Positions 9,520-18,263 of a stretch of DNA of 64,000 bases are shown here, piece by piece. This stretch comes from Streptomyces clavuligerus (GTDB taxonomy: Bacteria > Actinomycetota > Actinomycetes > Streptomycetales > Streptomycetaceae). The number at the start of each line of letters is the position of its first letter. Positions within the stretch are counted from its first letter, which is position 1. Location of the stretch: the NCBI RefSeq assembly GCF_005519465.1, contig NZ_CP027859.1, positions 930,001 through 994,000 of the forward strand, written 5' to 3'. The notes under the pieces are model-generated. The model ran no database searches. It was not told where the DNA came from and was given only the letters and a program-made list of their open reading frames with translations. The translations under genes were made by a program, and so were the position numbers.

Positions 9520-10962
9520 CTACATGTCCTTCAGCAGCAGCTCGGCGACCCGGCTGCGGTACTCCGGGCTGCTGGCCTCGATGAGATCGGCGACGAAGGC
9601 TTCGGGTCCGCCGAGGAGTTCCAGATAGCGGCCGATCATCCGATGCCGCTCGGAGGCGAAGACCTTCGCGAAGATGATGTCCATGCTGGCGGCGCCGTCG
9701 CCCCAGGGCATCTTGATCTGCCGGGGCTTGTCCGACGACTCGGACGGTACGGGCTCCCCACCCGGCTCCCCGATGAGCTCCCCACCCGGGTCCCCGGCCG
9801 ACTCTCCGACAGGTTCGACTGCCTCAGCCGACAGGGCGGACCGGGCGGACTCGGCGGAAGCCCGCGGGGGCTCGGCCTCCCGGCGGTCCGTCTTCATTAC
9901 GCCGTAATGAAGTCCGTCCGGAAGACCGTCCGGAACACCGCCCGCCGGATGCGGCACCGAGGCTTGGCCCGAAGCTGGAACGGACTCCTCGGCGACTCCC
10001 CCACCTCGGGATTCTCCGGCAGGCTGCTGCTCCTCGTTCCCCCCGGCCTTCTCCGTCCTCTCGACCGGAGCGAGCGACTGAAGCGACTGGAGCGACTGAA
10101 CCTGCGGAATCTCCCCGAGATCCGTGACGCCACTCGACGTGGGCTCCGCCGGCCGGGCCTCCGGTACTACGGGTGTCTCCGGCGCCTTCTCCTGCTGCTC
10201 CGTCGCTGCCTCCGCCCGAGCCACGGCCGCAGCCCGCTCCTCGGCGACCCGAGCCCGCTTCTCCTTCAGCAGCCGAAGGTGCTCCTCCTGCTCGGCCGGG
10301 TCCTTCCGGCCCACCCTCCGCAGCAGTTCGGCGGGCTCCTCCCCCGTCTCCAGCTTCCGCTGGAGCTCCGGGGTCAGCGTCAGCAGGGCGAGCCGCTGCG
10401 AGACCCAGCCCTGGGACCGGTGCAGTCGCGCGGCCAAGGCCTCCTGGGTCCCATGCACCTTGAGCAGTTGCTCCAGGGCGCGCGCCTCGTCCAGATGGTC
10501 CAGGTCCTGCCGGTGGATGTTGGCCACCAGCGCCGATTCCAGTATTTCGTCGGGGTTGCTGCCCAGCCCCTCGTCCAGCATCACCTTGATGGTGCTGAGG
10601 CCGGCCTCACGGGCGGCGGCCAGCCGGGAGTTGCCGTCGATGACGACGTACTTGGTGTCGGGCTCCAGCTCGTCCTCGTGGTCCGGGTTCCCCTCTACAT
10701 AGGAGAACCGGGACATGATGCTGATCGCGGTCTTCTGTCCGTGGTCCCGCATGCTTCCGGCGAGCTGGGAGAGATCTCCCAGCTCGGTGCGCGGATTGGC
10801 GGGGTTGAGGCTGATGACGTCGACGGACAGTTCCACCGGGGGGAGTGCACCCGCGGTGGGGGCCTTGGTGGCGGCGTCGATCGCCTGCCGCCGGGGGCTG
10901 ATCGACGCTCGCTGGGCCTGCTGGAACGAGGAACCCGTGCCCAGCTTGGACGCCTTGCTCAT
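9520..10962 (-). CDS. parB: ParB plasmid partition protein
   Basis: The protein has 480 residues. The N-terminal ParB/CTPase domain (about 40-150) carries DGNSRLAAAREAGL, the position of the GERRxRA box, and NIHRQDLDHLDEARALEQLL. The helix-turn-helix is GTQEALAARLHRSQGWVSQR (about 170-190). A long Glu/Pro-rich linker follows, then a C-terminal domain resembling a dimerisation module. The start ATG overlaps the parA stop by 4 nt, so the two are co-translated. It presumably binds the seven 13-bp palindromes. Two oddities: parS-like site 6 lies inside the linker-coding part, and the linker encodes QSLQSLQSL from an AGCGACTGAAGCGACTGG repeat like that of the candidate origin. Confidence 0.92.
   Translation of the reverse strand: MSKASKLGTGSSFQQAQRASISPRRQAIDAATKAPTAGALPPVELSVDVISLNPANPRTELGDLSQLAGSMRDHGQKTAISIMSRFSYVEGNPDHEDELEPDTKYVVIDGNSRLAAAREAGLSTIKVMLDEGLGSNPDEILESALVANIHRQDLDHLDEARALEQLLKVHGTQEALAARLHRSQGWVSQRLALLTLTPELQRKLETGEEPAELLRRVGRKDPAEQEEHLRLLKEKRARVAEERAAAVARAEAATEQQEKAPETPVVPEARPAEPTSSGVTDLGEIPQVQSLQSLQSLAPVERTEKAGGNEEQQPAGESRGGGVAEESVPASGQASVPHPAGGVPDGLPDGLHYGVMKTDRREAEPPRASAESARSALSAEAVEPVGESAGDPGGELIGEPGGEPVPSESSDKPRQIKMPWGDGAASMDIIFAKVFASERHRMIGRYLELLGGPEAFVADLIEASSPEYRSRVAELLLKDM
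9896..9908. other. parS-like site 6, inside parB
   Basis: ATTACGCCGTAAT within the coding sequence for the ParB linker, where it encodes part of HYGVMK. Confidence 0.75.
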
Positions 10963-12218
10963 GAGATCTCCCGGGCAAGGGCACGCAGGGCCACGGCCTG
11001 GGCGGAGCGCGGGGCATAGGCGAGCAGGGGCTGCTTCACCCGGACGGCTTCCTTCTGTTCCTTCAGATCCCCGATGAGGCCCACAACGCGCGGATCTTTT
11101 ATCTCCATCCAGTTCTGGAGCGAGGATGTGGCGATGTAGCCGCGGCGCGCGTCGTAGTGGTTGACGACGATGCCCAGGTAGTCCAGCTCCAGTGCCATAT
11201 CGCTGCGGAGATCCTCGATCTGGGAGGTCAGCAGACCGTAGGCGTCGGCGGAGCTGTCCTCGGCCTGGACGACGACCAGGACACCCGAGTTGCCGGAGGG
11301 CTCGTTGGGGCGGCGGCGTCCGTAGTACGCCGCAGCGTCCATGCTGAGGCCGAGGCTCGGCGGGCAGTCGACGAGGATGGCGTCGTACTCGTCCTCCAGC
11401 GGGGCGAGCGCCCTTTCCAGGGCGGCTTCACGGGCGCGGACACCGGAGAGCTTGACGTCCAGGAGGAAAGCGTCGGTGCAGGCGGGGAGGAGGTGGAGGC
11501 GGTCGCCGAAGCGGTCGTCCGCCACGGTGACGATCAGCTCGCTCAGCTCGGCCTTGCCCTCGCCCGCCATGTGCTTGGTGAGGCTGTCGCCTTCAAGGGG
11601 GAGGGGGTCGTGTCCGAGTTGCTTCGTCAGATGGCACTGGGGGTCGAAGTCGACCAGGAGGACCCGCAGCCCGAGGCCCGGGAGATCCTCGAACTCCAGC
11701 GGATCGTCCTCGGGGGCCAGTGCCGGACCTCCCTCGATACCCGCGCGGGCGGTCGCGAGATACTTGGAGACCCGGACCGGGTGGAGTCGGCCCGCGTCCT
11801 CGGCCAGGGCCTCGCCGGTCCCGGCGGTGACGGCGGTCTTGCCGACGCCGCCCTTCTGGTTGCAGACGATGAACCGCTTGACCACGGCGGGGCGCTGGAT
11901 GCCGGGGGCGGGGTTACGGTCGAGCCAGACCTGAACGGACTGGGAGAGTCCCTGGACCAGGGAGACACCCCGTGCGGTGCAGTCACGGCGGAACTCCTCC
12001 CACTGGCCCGGCGGGAGCCAGGTGGAGAAGGACTTGGCGCCGGAGGTTTCGATGGGGGAGAGGTTGGCGCCCAGTCCGCGCCAGGCGGTGATGCCCGCCT
12101 CGACCGCGTGCTGGATATCGACGCCGTGCTGAGCCGTACGGACCTTCAGATCCTGCTGAAGCGCGGTGGGGAGTTTGGAGACGACCTTTTCCCGGTCGCC
12201 TGAGGAAGGCGAAGTCAT
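10959..12218 (-). CDS. parA: ParA-type partition ATPase
   Basis: The protein has 419 residues. The deviant Walker A, NQKGGVGKT, is at about 120-128, Walker A' is LLVDFDPQ and Walker B is AILVDCPPSL. About 110 residues precede the ATPase. They contain two ribbon-helix-helix-like units, KLPTALQQDLKVRTAQHGVD and STWLPPGQWEEFRRDCTARG, which suggests that ParA itself binds DNA and represses its promoter. An extra segment of about 40 residues separates Walker A from A', unusual for the family. First gene of parA-parB, with an inverted repeat just upstream. Confidence 0.92.
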   Translation of the reverse strand: MTSPSSGDREKVVSKLPTALQQDLKVRTAQHGVDIQHAVEAGITAWRGLGANLSPIETSGAKSFSTWLPPGQWEEFRRDCTARGVSLVQGLSQSVQVWLDRNPAPGIQRPAVVKRFIVCNQKGGVGKTAVTAGTGEALAEDAGRLHPVRVSKYLATARAGIEGGPALAPEDDPLEFEDLPGLGLRVLLVDFDPQCHLTKQLGHDPLPLEGDSLTKHMAGEGKAELSELIVTVADDRFGDRLHLLPACTDAFLLDVKLSGVRAREAALERALAPLEDEYDAILVDCPPSLGLSMDAAAYYGRRRPNEPSGNSGVLVVVQAEDSSADAYGLLTSQIEDLRSDMALELDYLGIVVNHYDARRGYIATSSLQNWMEIKDPRVVGLIGDLKEQKEAVRVKQPLLAYAPRSAQAVALRALAREIS

Positions 12219-12228
12219 GGGGGATACC

Positions 12229-12271
12229 TTACTAACTCACAAGATCATGTGAAGCACCGACACGTTAGTAA
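12229..12271 (-). promoter_or_regulatory. parA promoter/operator inverted repeat
   Basis: TTACTAAC (12229-12236) and GTTAGTAA (12264-12271) form a perfect 8-bp inverted repeat with a 27-bp spacer, beginning 11 bp upstream of the parA start. Likely the site through which ParA's N-terminal domain regulates parA-parB. Confidence 0.55.
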
Positions 12272-12395
12272 GCCATAAGTTGAGCCGGATGGGGGAGTGA
12301 CGATCGGAGAATCGGGGGATGGGGGAGGCCCAGTCGAGGGACCCAAAAATGGACGAGTGGGATGAAAGGGTGAACGACCCCTCAGGGCGAGCTAC

Positions 12396-12408
12396 ATTAC
12401 GGCGTAAT
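12396..12408. other. parS-like site 7
   Basis: ATTACGGCGTAAT upstream of parA, the only copy on this side of the operon. Confidence 0.8.
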
Positions 12409-12659
12409 AAAAGAGGGTCAGGGAATCGTCGGTCCGGCGCGGGAGGTACGGGGGAGACCCGGGGGAGTCACGGAGGGCCGGTGGCCAGAGGCCGGGGGAG
12501 TGGCGCATGAGCCCTGAGGGAAGCCGGACGGGGGACACGCCGGAGTGGTCATGCGTTCGTCGTACAACGCGATGGGCATCTGGTAAAACGCCCATTCGGC
12601 GCTCATACGTCGCCCACTTGCCGCAATTCACGGCCCTTCACGCAGTCGTTAACCGGGAC

Positions 12660-12923
12660 ATGACGAAAACAGAAACCTCACCCCTGGCCCCCGGGCGCGT
12701 GGTGGTCGGCGCGGAAGCCGCACGGCTGGGGAAGTGGGTGCTCGTCCCCCGGACCACTCACCCCCCGGCCGGGCGGACCTCGCTCCAGCACGAGGGCCAG
12801 CGGATCGAGCTGACGTACTCCTCGTCCGTTCTGAAGCAACTACTGACCTCGCTGGAGCAGATCCAGTCGGACTTCCGGCGGCTGTCCGGGCCCACCGGTG
12901 TGCCCATGCGTGGCGACGCGTAG
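12660..12923 (+). CDS. Small hypothetical protein
   Basis: The protein has 87 residues from ATG 12660. No known domain is recognised. The second half is predicted helical (LKQLLTSLEQIQSDFRRLSG) and the first half is Pro/Gly-containing beta-type sequence. It is divergent from parA and followed 13 bp later by the membrane-protein gene, so it is probably part of a plasmid maintenance or transfer operon. Coding quality is reasonable, but no homologue can be named. Confidence 0.55.
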   Translation: MTKTETSPLAPGRVVVGAEAARLGKWVLVPRTTHPPAGRTSLQHEGQRIELTYSSSVLKQLLTSLEQIQSDFRRLSGPTGVPMRGDA

Positions 12924-12936
12924 AGGGCCGGGGGTG

Positions 12937-14505
12937 ATGTCAGACGAATACACCGTGTACGGCACCTACCCCGCGTACGGGCCCACCCCGCAGGGGGGCC
13001 ACCCCGGTGGCTACCCCGGCTGGGACGGGGTCCACCCGGGTAATCCGCTCCCGCACGACATGCCGCTGGGGCAGTTCCACCCCATGGGCCAGATGCCCAT
13101 GAACGGAACAGGCCCTTTCGTCCCCAACGGAGCGGGTCCCTTCGTTCCTGTGGACCCCATGAGCCATATGAGTCCTATGGGCTATGCGCAGCACATGGGG
13201 CCTGTGGGGACAGACAGCCTGGCCTCCGGGTGGGACCCCACATGGGACCCGACGGCGGAGCTTCAGCAGATGCTGCGGAACGCCCAGGCGGCCGGGGCGG
13301 TGGACAACGGTACGGTCCACCGCCCCGTAGCAGCGGAGGGGTTCTTCGGCTCCGACGGCTTCGGGGGTGCCCAGCACTACCCGGAGTCCATGGGGTACGG
13401 GGACGTCGCCGGACCTGCGGAGGGCGTCGGGTCGCCCGGGTCCTTGGAGTTCGAGGAGGGGTTCGAGGACGGGGATGACCCCGAGGGCTCCACCGAGGAG
13501 GACGAGGAGGTCTTCGAGACCGAGCCCGCACCCGCCGTACCCCGGCGCAGACGACCGGCCGCGGGCCGTCGCAAGAAGCGGAAGTGGTGGTCGAGCCCCC
13601 GCGGACGACGCTTTGTCATCGCGCGGGCGCTCAGCTTCCTCATCGCGGTACTCGCCGCGGTACTCGTCTCGATGGTCAGTGTGTTCGGCGGACTGGTCGC
13701 CCTGGAACCGTTGCGGAATGTCGCCGCGGCCCGGACGGCACCCGGTCTGATCGGCTGGTGGCCGCTGTTGGTGTACGGGCCCTGGACGGTGGCGTCGCTG
13801 TCGATCCTGCGGGCCGCGCTGCACCGTCGGCGTGCGCTGCACTCGTGGCTGGTGGTTTTGCTTTTCACTGGTGTGGCAACAGTGCTCTGTGTGACCCAAG
13901 CGCCGAGAACACTGCCTGACATCGCGGCGGCGGCCCTTCCCTCGTTGGCGGCACTCACCTGCTTTCACCAGCTCGTGCGGCTGATCACCCTGGTCCGCCC
14001 GCCGCTGCCGACACCGTCGGCCCGGCACCGGGGCCGGGTTCTGCGCCGCCAGGGCCGCTGCATGGTCGAGTTGTCCGAAACGGAACTACGGAAGGGAAAG
14101 TTCCAGGTGTATATGGGGCCGCAGGAGTCCCAGTCCGCCGGGGACAGCGGGAGCGGTGAGAAGGCCGGCTGCACCGGGGCCTCCGGAGCAGCCGGAAGCC
14201 TCGGCAACGCAAGGAACGCTGAGCCCACAGTGAACGCCGTGAGCGCTGAGAACGCTGAGAACACCGCCCAGGAGGCGGGGGAGGCCCGTCGGGGCGGTGG
14301 CCGGCCCGCGGGGCCGGAGTCTGTCGTCGTCGGCGCGGCGGAGGTCGTGCGCGAGCCGGTCTCCCCGGTGGGCCGGACGGCCCGTCAGGCGCACGCGGGC
14401 CAGGCCGTTCCCGCGTCGGCGGTGCGGGTGCACCAGGTGCACCGCGTCACCCCGGCGGAGGGGAAGGTCACCGTCGGCAGCGACCGATGGGTCTCCCGGC
14501 GCTGA
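12937..14505 (+). CDS. Plasmid membrane protein, DUF2637-like
   Basis: The protein has 522 residues. The N-terminal 125 residues are rich in Pro, Gly, Met and Tyr (disordered), followed by an acidic stretch and then a basic RRRRPAAGRRKKRK segment. Four hydrophobic helices follow between about 230 and 370 (including FLIAVLAAVLVSMVSVFGGL, LLVYGPWTVASLSI and VVLLFTGVATVLCV). Helix number and spacing resemble DUF2637 membrane proteins common on Streptomyces plasmids. The C-terminal tail contains an Asn/Ala/Glu repeat (AENAENTAQEAGEA). ATG 12937 has a G-rich ribosome site. Role unknown; spread or DNA transfer at the membrane is a guess. Confidence 0.65.
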   Translation: MSDEYTVYGTYPAYGPTPQGGHPGGYPGWDGVHPGNPLPHDMPLGQFHPMGQMPMNGTGPFVPNGAGPFVPVDPMSHMSPMGYAQHMGPVGTDSLASGWDPTWDPTAELQQMLRNAQAAGAVDNGTVHRPVAAEGFFGSDGFGGAQHYPESMGYGDVAGPAEGVGSPGSLEFEEGFEDGDDPEGSTEEDEEVFETEPAPAVPRRRRPAAGRRKKRKWWSSPRGRRFVIARALSFLIAVLAAVLVSMVSVFGGLVALEPLRNVAAARTAPGLIGWWPLLVYGPWTVASLSILRAALHRRRALHSWLVVLLFTGVATVLCVTQAPRTLPDIAAAALPSLAALTCFHQLVRLITLVRPPLPTPSARHRGRVLRRQGRCMVELSETELRKGKFQVYMGPQESQSAGDSGSGEKAGCTGASGAAGSLGNARNAEPTVNAVSAENAENTAQEAGEARRGGGRPAGPESVVVGAAEVVREPVSPVGRTARQAHAGQAVPASAVRVHQVHRVTPAEGKVTVGSDRWVSRR

Positions 14506-15110
14506 TCCTGCAATGCCCTCCAGAAAGCCCTGGAGGGGGGCTGGGGCGGCGGTAAACCGCCGCCCGGCTCCAGATACCGGGGGTGGGGGTTCAGGCGCTC
14601 AGACAGGCGCTGAGAGCTTTTTCGGGGGATCAGGGGTTCGGGGCGCAGAGCAGCGACCGAAGGGCAGCGACTGAGCGACTCTTCGGTCGCTGCTTCAGTC
14701 TCAGGACTAAATGCCTGGTCAGAGGGGGTATTCAACCCCAAACAGCGACTGAAGCGACTCAGCGACTGTATCTATAACGTGAATAACGCACGCACACACA
14801 CATGCAAACGCGCGGGAAATGTCTTATAGACCCGGTCGCTGAGTCGCTTCAGTCGCTGATGGGTCAAAAACAAGGCTCTGACCTGGTACTTTACTCTGAG
14901 ACTGAAGCAGCGACCGAAAGGGTCAGGGTCGCTGTCGTTGAGTCTCAGTTCAGTCGCTGAGGCCCCCGGACACGCCGGAGGGCTCCCCCGGCCGTGCGCG
15001 GGCCGGGAGAGCCCTCGTACTTCAGTCGCTGTTCGGTCGCTGCCCGCGCGAGCCCGCCCCCGGGGGTCCGCCACCCCGCCCGCCGGGCCTCTCGCCGCCT
15101 CGCAGGCGGG
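14506..15110. other. Candidate plasmid replication origin region
   Basis: There is no gene in this 605-bp interval. It holds at least ten copies of CAGCGACTG / CAGCGACCG-type motifs in both orientations (for example at 14651, 14665, 14743, 14760, 14835-14858, 14908, 14951 and 15022), arranged as two large inverted arms around an A/T-richer centre. It lies between the membrane protein and the convergent primase-helicase operon, and the same motif recurs in the promoter of the primase gene. This is the best origin candidate in the window. Confidence 0.6.
14682..14918. repeat. Imperfect inverted repeat, arms of about 86 bp
   Basis: The left arm at 14682-14768 and the right arm at 14834-14918 are imperfect reverse complements. 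Shared blocks include TCGGTCGCTGCTTCAGTCTC, TGGTCAGAG and CAGCGACTGAAGCGACTCAG. The 65-bp spacer (14769-14833) contains TATCTATAACG and CTTATAGA, the most A/T-rich sequence here. A cruciform or a bidirectional iteron array are the obvious readings. Confidence 0.8.
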
Positions 15111-15515
15111 TCAGCTGATCGGGAGCGTTATCCCCAGCTCGCGCATCGCGGCCGACTCCGGGCCGCCCTCCGACCGCTGGGTCTTGTACCCCTTGATGCC
15201 GGGCTTGATGGTCCTCGGGTCCACCGCCTCCGACGGGGCACCCGAGGTGTACAGCCCGTCGGGCCGTCCGTCGCGGTCGTGCGGGAGCAGCCAGAAGACC
15301 CTTCTCAGGAAGGTCCCCGAAGCCCTGGACGAGCGCGCCTTGGGGCCGAGGACGGCGTATCCGACCATCCGTCCGTCCCGGTGGTACGCGGGCCTGCCCC
15401 GGCGGGTCGGGAGCCGGTCCAGGCTCTGGCGCACATAGTCCAAGGGTTCGATGTCTTCCAGCCACACCAGCTCGACCTCATGGGCCAGCTGTGTGGGCTC
15501 GATGAGGGCGCTCAT
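15111..15515 (-). CDS. Hypothetical protein of the plasmid replication operon
   Basis: The protein has 134 residues. Its start overlaps the stop of the helicase gene by 4 nt (ATGA), so it is the third gene of a coupled operon. No family is recognised. The sequence has a charged N-terminal half (VWLEDIEPLDYVRQSLDRLP) and a basic middle (RTIKPGIKGYKTQRSEGG). Operon position suggests an accessory replication factor, but no motif supports a specific activity. Confidence 0.75.
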   Translation of the reverse strand: MSALIEPTQLAHEVELVWLEDIEPLDYVRQSLDRLPTRRGRPAYHRDGRMVGYAVLGPKARSSRASGTFLRRVFWLLPHDRDGRPDGLYTSGAPSEAVDPRTIKPGIKGYKTQRSEGGPESAAMRELGITLPIS

Positions 15516-17110
15516 GACATTTCTCCCATTTCGGCGTTAAGCCCGATCCCCGGGTAGAACTTGCGCTGGTTGGACAGAATCATCTCCTTCGGGGAGGAGA
15601 TGCCGACAGTGTCCCGCACCCGGGCCGCGAAGGCGCGGGAGGTCGCGGGGTTGGCTCCTTCCAACTGACACCAGTCCCTGTAGCTCGCGTAGAGCAAGGT
15701 TTGTTCCGCGCGCATCGACGGCCCCACGGTGCAGCACTCGGACAGAAAACGTCCTGTGTGGTCCTCCGTCTCCGCGTACGCGGTCGTGGCGGTACGCACC
15801 CGCTCGGGCCCCGTCAGGTCCCGTGGACCTGTGAGATACCGCCGGGAGCCCTCCACCAACCAGTTCAGGATGCCCGGGCCTTCCTCCGTTACCAAGACAT
15901 CTGCGAGGTTGTCCACCTTGCGGTCGTCGTCCACGACCCGTTCGAACGGGAGCAGCTTCATGCGCCGCCAGAACGCGTAGCCGCCGGTCCCGACCTCCGG
16001 GCGGTGGTTGCCCAGCAGCCAGAGCTTGTGCGTGGGACCGAAGCTGAAGAAGTCCTGCCGCATCCGGCGGGCCTTGATCCGGTCGCCGCCGGTGAGCAGC
16101 TTGACGCGGGCCTCGTCGAAGCGGTCGCCGGGCTTCAGCTCCGAGCACACGATGATGCGGCGGCCGTGCAGCTCGGCGAGGTCCGTGGGGTGTCCCTCGA
16201 ACGGGCGGGCCATGAGGAAGCCCGGAGGCGCGGCGTCCGCGTAGTCGCCCAGCAGCTTGACCATGACGTCGAGCAGCACGCTCTTGCCGTTCTTGCCCTG
16301 TCCGTAGAGGAACGGCAGCACCTGGGCGCCGACATCGCCGGTGATCGAGTACCCCAGCAGCTCATGCAGGAAGTCGATCATCTCCTCGCCCTCGGCGTCG
16401 TCGCCGAAGCAGTCCGCGAGGAAACGCTTCCAGCGCGGCGTCGCCCGGGGACGGGCGGCCACGCTGGTGGAGCGGGAGTGGTAGTGCTTCTCCGGGTCCG
16501 GAGGGGTCACCGCCCCCGTGGTGAGGTCGATGACCCCCTCGGGGGTGCACAGCGCGTACGGGTCGGCGTCCAGCATCGAGGGGCTGAGCACCATGCCGGG
16601 CGCGGCCTTCGCCTGTGCCAGCATCGCCTTGATCCCGGCCGTGGACAGGGCCCGGCGCCGGTGGCGGCGCAGCGCGCTGTCCGTGAACCGGCCCCGGATG
16701 TCGGTCTCGGCGAGCATTTCGGCCATCTCGCCGGCCGCCCACATCACACCGTCGTCCTCGTCGAGGTCCCAGCGGTACTTGTTCCACCGGTACCAGCCGA
16801 GGCCGGGGACATGCCGGAAGTCCCGCCCGTACAGCGAGACGAACAGCTTGGCGTTGCCGCGGTCGCTGAGGCTGTCGGGGAGCACGCCGTGCTCGCTGGC
16901 GGCGGCGGGGGCGTCCGGTCCGGGGGCGGCCTGTGCGGGGACGCCGCCGGGGGAGCCCAGGATGATCTGACGGGCGACCTCGACCGGGTCGAACAGGCCC
17001 GCCTGCGGCTGCGCCGGGTCCCGCACGGACCCCACGGCGGAATCCCCGGCCGTGCGGGCCGGGGCCCGGGTTGCCTCCGTGGACCCTTGAGAGGTGGGGG
17101 CGTCGTTCAC
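15512..17110 (-). CDS. P4/D5-type plasmid replication helicase
   Basis: The protein has 532 residues. A D5-type N-terminal domain (about 85-250) precedes a superfamily 3 helicase with Walker A GQGKNGKS, Walker B RRIIVCSE, the sensor region KLWLLGNHRPEVG, and the C-terminal winged part typical of P4 alpha-like proteins. GTG 17110 was chosen because it overlaps the stop of the upstream primase gene (GTGA); the frame stays open 69 nt further upstream. Together with the adjacent primase-polymerase it forms a two-protein equivalent of the fused primase-helicases of phages and plasmids. Confidence 0.88.
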   Translation of the reverse strand: MNDAPTSQGSTEATRAPARTAGDSAVGSVRDPAQPQAGLFDPVEVARQIILGSPGGVPAQAAPGPDAPAAASEHGVLPDSLSDRGNAKLFVSLYGRDFRHVPGLGWYRWNKYRWDLDEDDGVMWAAGEMAEMLAETDIRGRFTDSALRRHRRRALSTAGIKAMLAQAKAAPGMVLSPSMLDADPYALCTPEGVIDLTTGAVTPPDPEKHYHSRSTSVAARPRATPRWKRFLADCFGDDAEGEEMIDFLHELLGYSITGDVGAQVLPFLYGQGKNGKSVLLDVMVKLLGDYADAAPPGFLMARPFEGHPTDLAELHGRRIIVCSELKPGDRFDEARVKLLTGGDRIKARRMRQDFFSFGPTHKLWLLGNHRPEVGTGGYAFWRRMKLLPFERVVDDDRKVDNLADVLVTEEGPGILNWLVEGSRRYLTGPRDLTGPERVRTATTAYAETEDHTGRFLSECCTVGPSMRAEQTLLYASYRDWCQLEGANPATSRAFAARVRDTVGISSPKEMILSNQRKFYPGIGLNAEMGEMS

Positions 17111-18231
17111 CTGCGTTCTCCCAAGTCGAGTGGCCGCCTGCTGCCCGCGCTCATACCGCTGCGGATGATCGCGAGACAACGGCGCTCCTGTCCCGGGCGG
17201 GCGTGCATGGCGGCGGCGAGCAGCGCGGCCTCGGCGGCGTCAGCGGCCATCCGTCCGGCACCCACCAGTCCACCGGCGGTGAAGGCGGCGCGGTTGAGCT
17301 TCTCGGTGAAGCCCGCGCCCTGGGGGACCGCCGCGCACTCCGTCACGGCGGTCAGGACGGTGGCGAGCACCCGGGCCGCCGAGTCCCGGCCACCGCGCGC
17401 CGCGTTCACGGCGGCCCAGGCCCGGGACGGTACGGGGGTCGCGGTGCGCGGGTGCGGTGGTACGGGCCGGTGCCCGGTGCGTTCCAGCTCGGCGGCGAGC
17501 CAGTCGGGCAGCGGCGCGGGCCGCCGCACGGGCCCACAGGCGGTGTACCGGCCGGATGCGGTACGGGTCCCCGGCGCGATGATGTAACCGCCGTGGGCGC
17601 GGACGTCGACCTGCCAGGCCAGTGCGCGGTTCACACCGGAGCCGGTCGAGCAGCGCCACTCCTGCCCGGGGCGGGCGGTGTACCAGAGATGGAGTCCTCC
17701 TGACGGGGTGCGCACCCGGAGGGTGGACTCGTCCTGGCTGGGGTCGGGACGGCCGCGCAGCGCCGCGAGCACGGCAAGGCTGTGGAAGCCGTGGCGGAGC
17801 CCGTCGAGACAGACGGACTCGGGGATGTGGATTCCCGGCAGCAGCCGGTCCGGGGTGGGCAGTGGGGCGGGGTGGGCGTCCACGTCGATGACGACGAGTC
17901 CGGCCGGGCCACAGGCCACGCCGACGCCGAAACGGGGCTGTCGGGTCCACCACGCGGTGATAAGGGCGGGGTCGGTGGTGGCGGCGTGGAAGCCGTGGCA
18001 CCAGCGCCCGGCGGGGATGCAGTCGCACTCCTGCGGCGGGTGCGGCCGGTCCCTGCAATCGCCGCAGTTGGGCGCCGGGGTCTTGCGTCCCGGGGCCAGG
18101 GGGTGCACAGGCCAGCCCTGGGCGGCGCACCACAACGCGGTCTCCAGCGGGCTCGCCCACGGTGCGGCCGAGGTGGTACCCGACTCGCCCAGGGCTGAGT
18201 CGCTGTTAGGAATCCCCAGGTCAGGGGGCAT
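17107..18231 (-). CDS. Primase-polymerase (Prim-Pol) replication protein
   Basis: The protein has 374 residues. The Prim-Pol domain occupies about 25-220: VVIDVDAH gives the metal-binding DxD, RTPSGGLHLWY the conserved His strand, and VDVRAHGGYIIAPGTR the last motif. A Cys/His cluster near the start (CGDCRDRPHPPQECDC) may bind zinc. ATG 18231 has AAAGGAA 6 nt upstream; an upstream extension of the frame is not convincing. The site CAGCGACTGAAGCGACTCAA immediately upstream of this ribosome site matches the candidate origin iterons, which suggests autoregulation by the origin-binding protein. Confidence 0.85.
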   Translation of the reverse strand: MPPDLGIPNSDSALGESGTTSAAPWASPLETALWCAAQGWPVHPLAPGRKTPAPNCGDCRDRPHPPQECDCIPAGRWCHGFHAATTDPALITAWWTRQPRFGVGVACGPAGLVVIDVDAHPAPLPTPDRLLPGIHIPESVCLDGLRHGFHSLAVLAALRGRPDPSQDESTLRVRTPSGGLHLWYTARPGQEWRCSTGSGVNRALAWQVDVRAHGGYIIAPGTRTASGRYTACGPVRRPAPLPDWLAAELERTGHRPVPPHPRTATPVPSRAWAAVNAARGGRDSAARVLATVLTAVTECAAVPQGAGFTEKLNRAAFTAGGLVGAGRMAADAAEAALLAAAMHARPGQERRCLAIIRSGMSAGSRRPLDLGERR

Positions 18232-18243
18232 CGAGGTTCCTTT

Positions 18244-18263
18244 CAGCGACTGAAGCGACTCAA
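18244..18263. promoter_or_regulatory. Origin-type iteron in the primase promoter
   Basis: CAGCGACTGAAGCGACTCAA, the same 20-mer found in the inverted arms of the candidate origin, sits directly in front of the ribosome site of the primase gene (start 18231). Confidence 0.65.
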
